Shown here: piece after piece, positions 14,259-15,208 of the stretch
Position numbering within the stretch: the stretch's first letter is position 1
Layout: each line of letters starts with the position of its first letter
DNA from: Clostridiales bacterium UBA4821
Lineage (GTDB): Bacteria > Bacillota > Clostridia > Acetivibrionales > UBA4821
DNA: 15,208 nt
Direction of reading: 5' to 3'
Assembly: GCA_002402315.1 (NCBI GenBank)
Contig: DHFP01000167.1
Span: 1 to 15,208, forward strand
Made by a program: the position numbers and the translations under genes
The notes under the pieces: model-generated
Database searches by the model: none
Seen by the model: only the letters and a program-made list of their open reading frames with translations
What the model was told of the DNA's origin: nothing

Positions 14259-15188
14259 GTGCCATTAATAACTTCAAAAGAAATGTTCAAAAAAGCGTAT
14301 GAGGGTGGTTATGCAGTAGGAGCTTTTAATGTAAACAATATGGAGATTATTCAAGGAATTACTGAAGCGGCAAAGGAAGAAAATGCTCCGCTTATACTTC
14401 AGGTTTCCGCTGGAGCCAGAAAATATGCCAAGCACGTATATTTAATGAAACTGGTTGAGGCAGCAATAGAGGATACAGGCCTGAATATCTGTTTGCATCT
14501 AGACCATGGTGAAGACTTTGAAGTTTGTAAGTCTTGTATTGACGGAGGATTTAGCTCTGTTATGATAGACGGTTCCAAATACCCGTTTGAAGAGAATATA
14601 GCTTTAACAAAACAGGTTATTGAATACGCTCATGAAAAGGGAGTAGTGGTAGAAGCTGAATTAGGTAAACTTGCCGGTATAGAGGATGACGTAAATGTTG
14701 ATGCTAAGGATGCAGCGTTTACAGACCCTGACCAGGCAGTGGAATTCATAGAAAGAACCGGATGCGATTCCCTGGCAATCGCAATCGGAACAAGCCATGG
14801 AGCTTACAAATTCAAGGGAGAGCCAAGACTAAGATTTGATATACTTGAAAAAATTACAAAGCTTAAGCCTGGATTCCCACTTGTTCTCCACGGAGCTTCA
14901 ACAGTTCTCCCGGAATTTGTTCAACTTTGTAATAAATATGGCGGAAATCTGCCGGGTGCCCAGGGAGTTCCGGAGGAAATGCTTAAGAAGGCCGGAGCTA
15001 TGGGAGCATGCAAGATAAACATTGATACAGACCTGAGATTGGCAATGACTGCATCAATAAGAAAGCATTTTGCAGAGAAACCCGAGGATTTTGACCCAAG
15101 ACAGTATCTAAAGCCTGCAAGAGAAGCAATCAAAGAAATGGTACGCCACAAGATAAAGAATGTATTGAACTGTTCAGATAGAGCATAA
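14259..15188 (+). CDS. fba: Class II fructose-bisphosphate aldolase
   Basis: Zinc-dependent enzyme that reversibly splits fructose 1,6-bisphosphate into dihydroxyacetone phosphate and glyceraldehyde 3-phosphate. Zinc ligands are His83 (HLDHG), His180 (TSHG) and His211 (LHGAS), and Asp82 is the catalytic acid. Glu134 in VEAELG, GAFNVNN near the N-terminus and KINIDTDLR near the C-terminus are also conserved. The start is taken as GTG at 14259, giving MPLITSKEMF, the usual N-terminus, with GGAGAG 8 nt upstream; a GTG at 14250 is in frame but overlaps that site. It is 309 residues, complete. The T-rich, A-rich sequence after the stop is cut off by the window end, so no terminator can be judged. 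Confidence 0.95.
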   Translation: MPLITSKEMFKKAYEGGYAVGAFNVNNMEIIQGITEAAKEENAPLILQVSAGARKYAKHVYLMKLVEAAIEDTGLNICLHLDHGEDFEVCKSCIDGGFSSVMIDGSKYPFEENIALTKQVIEYAHEKGVVVEAELGKLAGIEDDVNVDAKDAAFTDPDQAVEFIERTGCDSLAIAIGTSHGAYKFKGEPRLRFDILEKITKLKPGFPLVLHGASTVLPEFVQLCNKYGGNLPGAQGVPEEMLKKAGAMGACKINIDTDLRLAMTASIRKHFAEKPEDFDPRQYLKPAREAIKEMVRHKIKNVLNCSDRA

Positions 15189-15208
15189 AAAGCAATAAAA
15201 AAAGCTAT

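Noticed and set aside
1..15208. CRISPR array, prophage or insertion sequence with transposase
   Set aside because: No regularly spaced direct repeats, Cas, phage or transposase coding regions were seen on either strand.

Overview
The window looks like chromosome from an anaerobic, low-GC clostridium, most like the Acetivibrio/Ruminiclostridium (Clostridium thermocellum-type) cellulolytic group. The pointers are AT-rich intergenic DNA, strong GGAGG ribosome binding sites, sigma-A promoters with 17-bp spacers, a tungsten/molybdenum aldehyde:ferredoxin oxidoreductase with a polyferredoxin, and a phosphofructokinase with the residues of the pyrophosphate-dependent type. The assignment is inference from gene content; there is no rRNA here to confirm it.

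Layout. 1-1180: NAD-dependent malate dehydrogenase with its own promoter and a perfect terminator. 1266-2529: two membrane proteins of unknown function, one with an internal tandem duplication. 2539-2910 (minus): an Asp23/Gls24 family protein, divergent from 3086-5246, where a four-cluster ferredoxin overlaps an aldehyde:ferredoxin oxidoreductase family gene. 5329-5415 (minus): tRNA-Leu(CAG), sharing a two-way terminator with the oxidoreductase operon. 5537-5730: a strong promoter followed at once by a compact folded RNA of about 155 nt, closed by an 18-bp stem, which matches no class I recognise. 5776-8734: a lipoprotein polysaccharide deacetylase, an RluB-type pseudouridine synthase and a cation/Ca2+ exchanger family protein, all on the plus strand. 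8752-10519: a polyamine operon, speE-speB. 10543-11023 (minus): two tiny genes with excellent ribosome binding sites. 11590-12315: a TerC-family membrane protein behind a long leader. 12371-12808 (minus): a DUF2383-like four-helix protein. 12918-13087: a 170-bp imperfect palindrome bounded by TA, like a miniature inverted-repeat element. 13088-15188: a promoter, then phosphofructokinase and class II fructose-bisphosphate aldolase.

The central-carbon genes at the two ends fit one theme. A PPi-linked phosphofructokinase and aldolase carry upper glycolysis, and malate dehydrogenase could serve the PEP-oxaloacetate-malate-pyruvate shunt known in C. thermocellum. The genes between are mixed: redox, polyamine, envelope and ion transport.

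The most interesting items are the unassigned structured RNA at 5571-5730, the palindromic element ending one base before the phosphofructokinase promoter, a 17-base sequence shared by these two regions, the small-gene pair at 10543-11023, and the unusual membrane-protein pair at 1266-2529.
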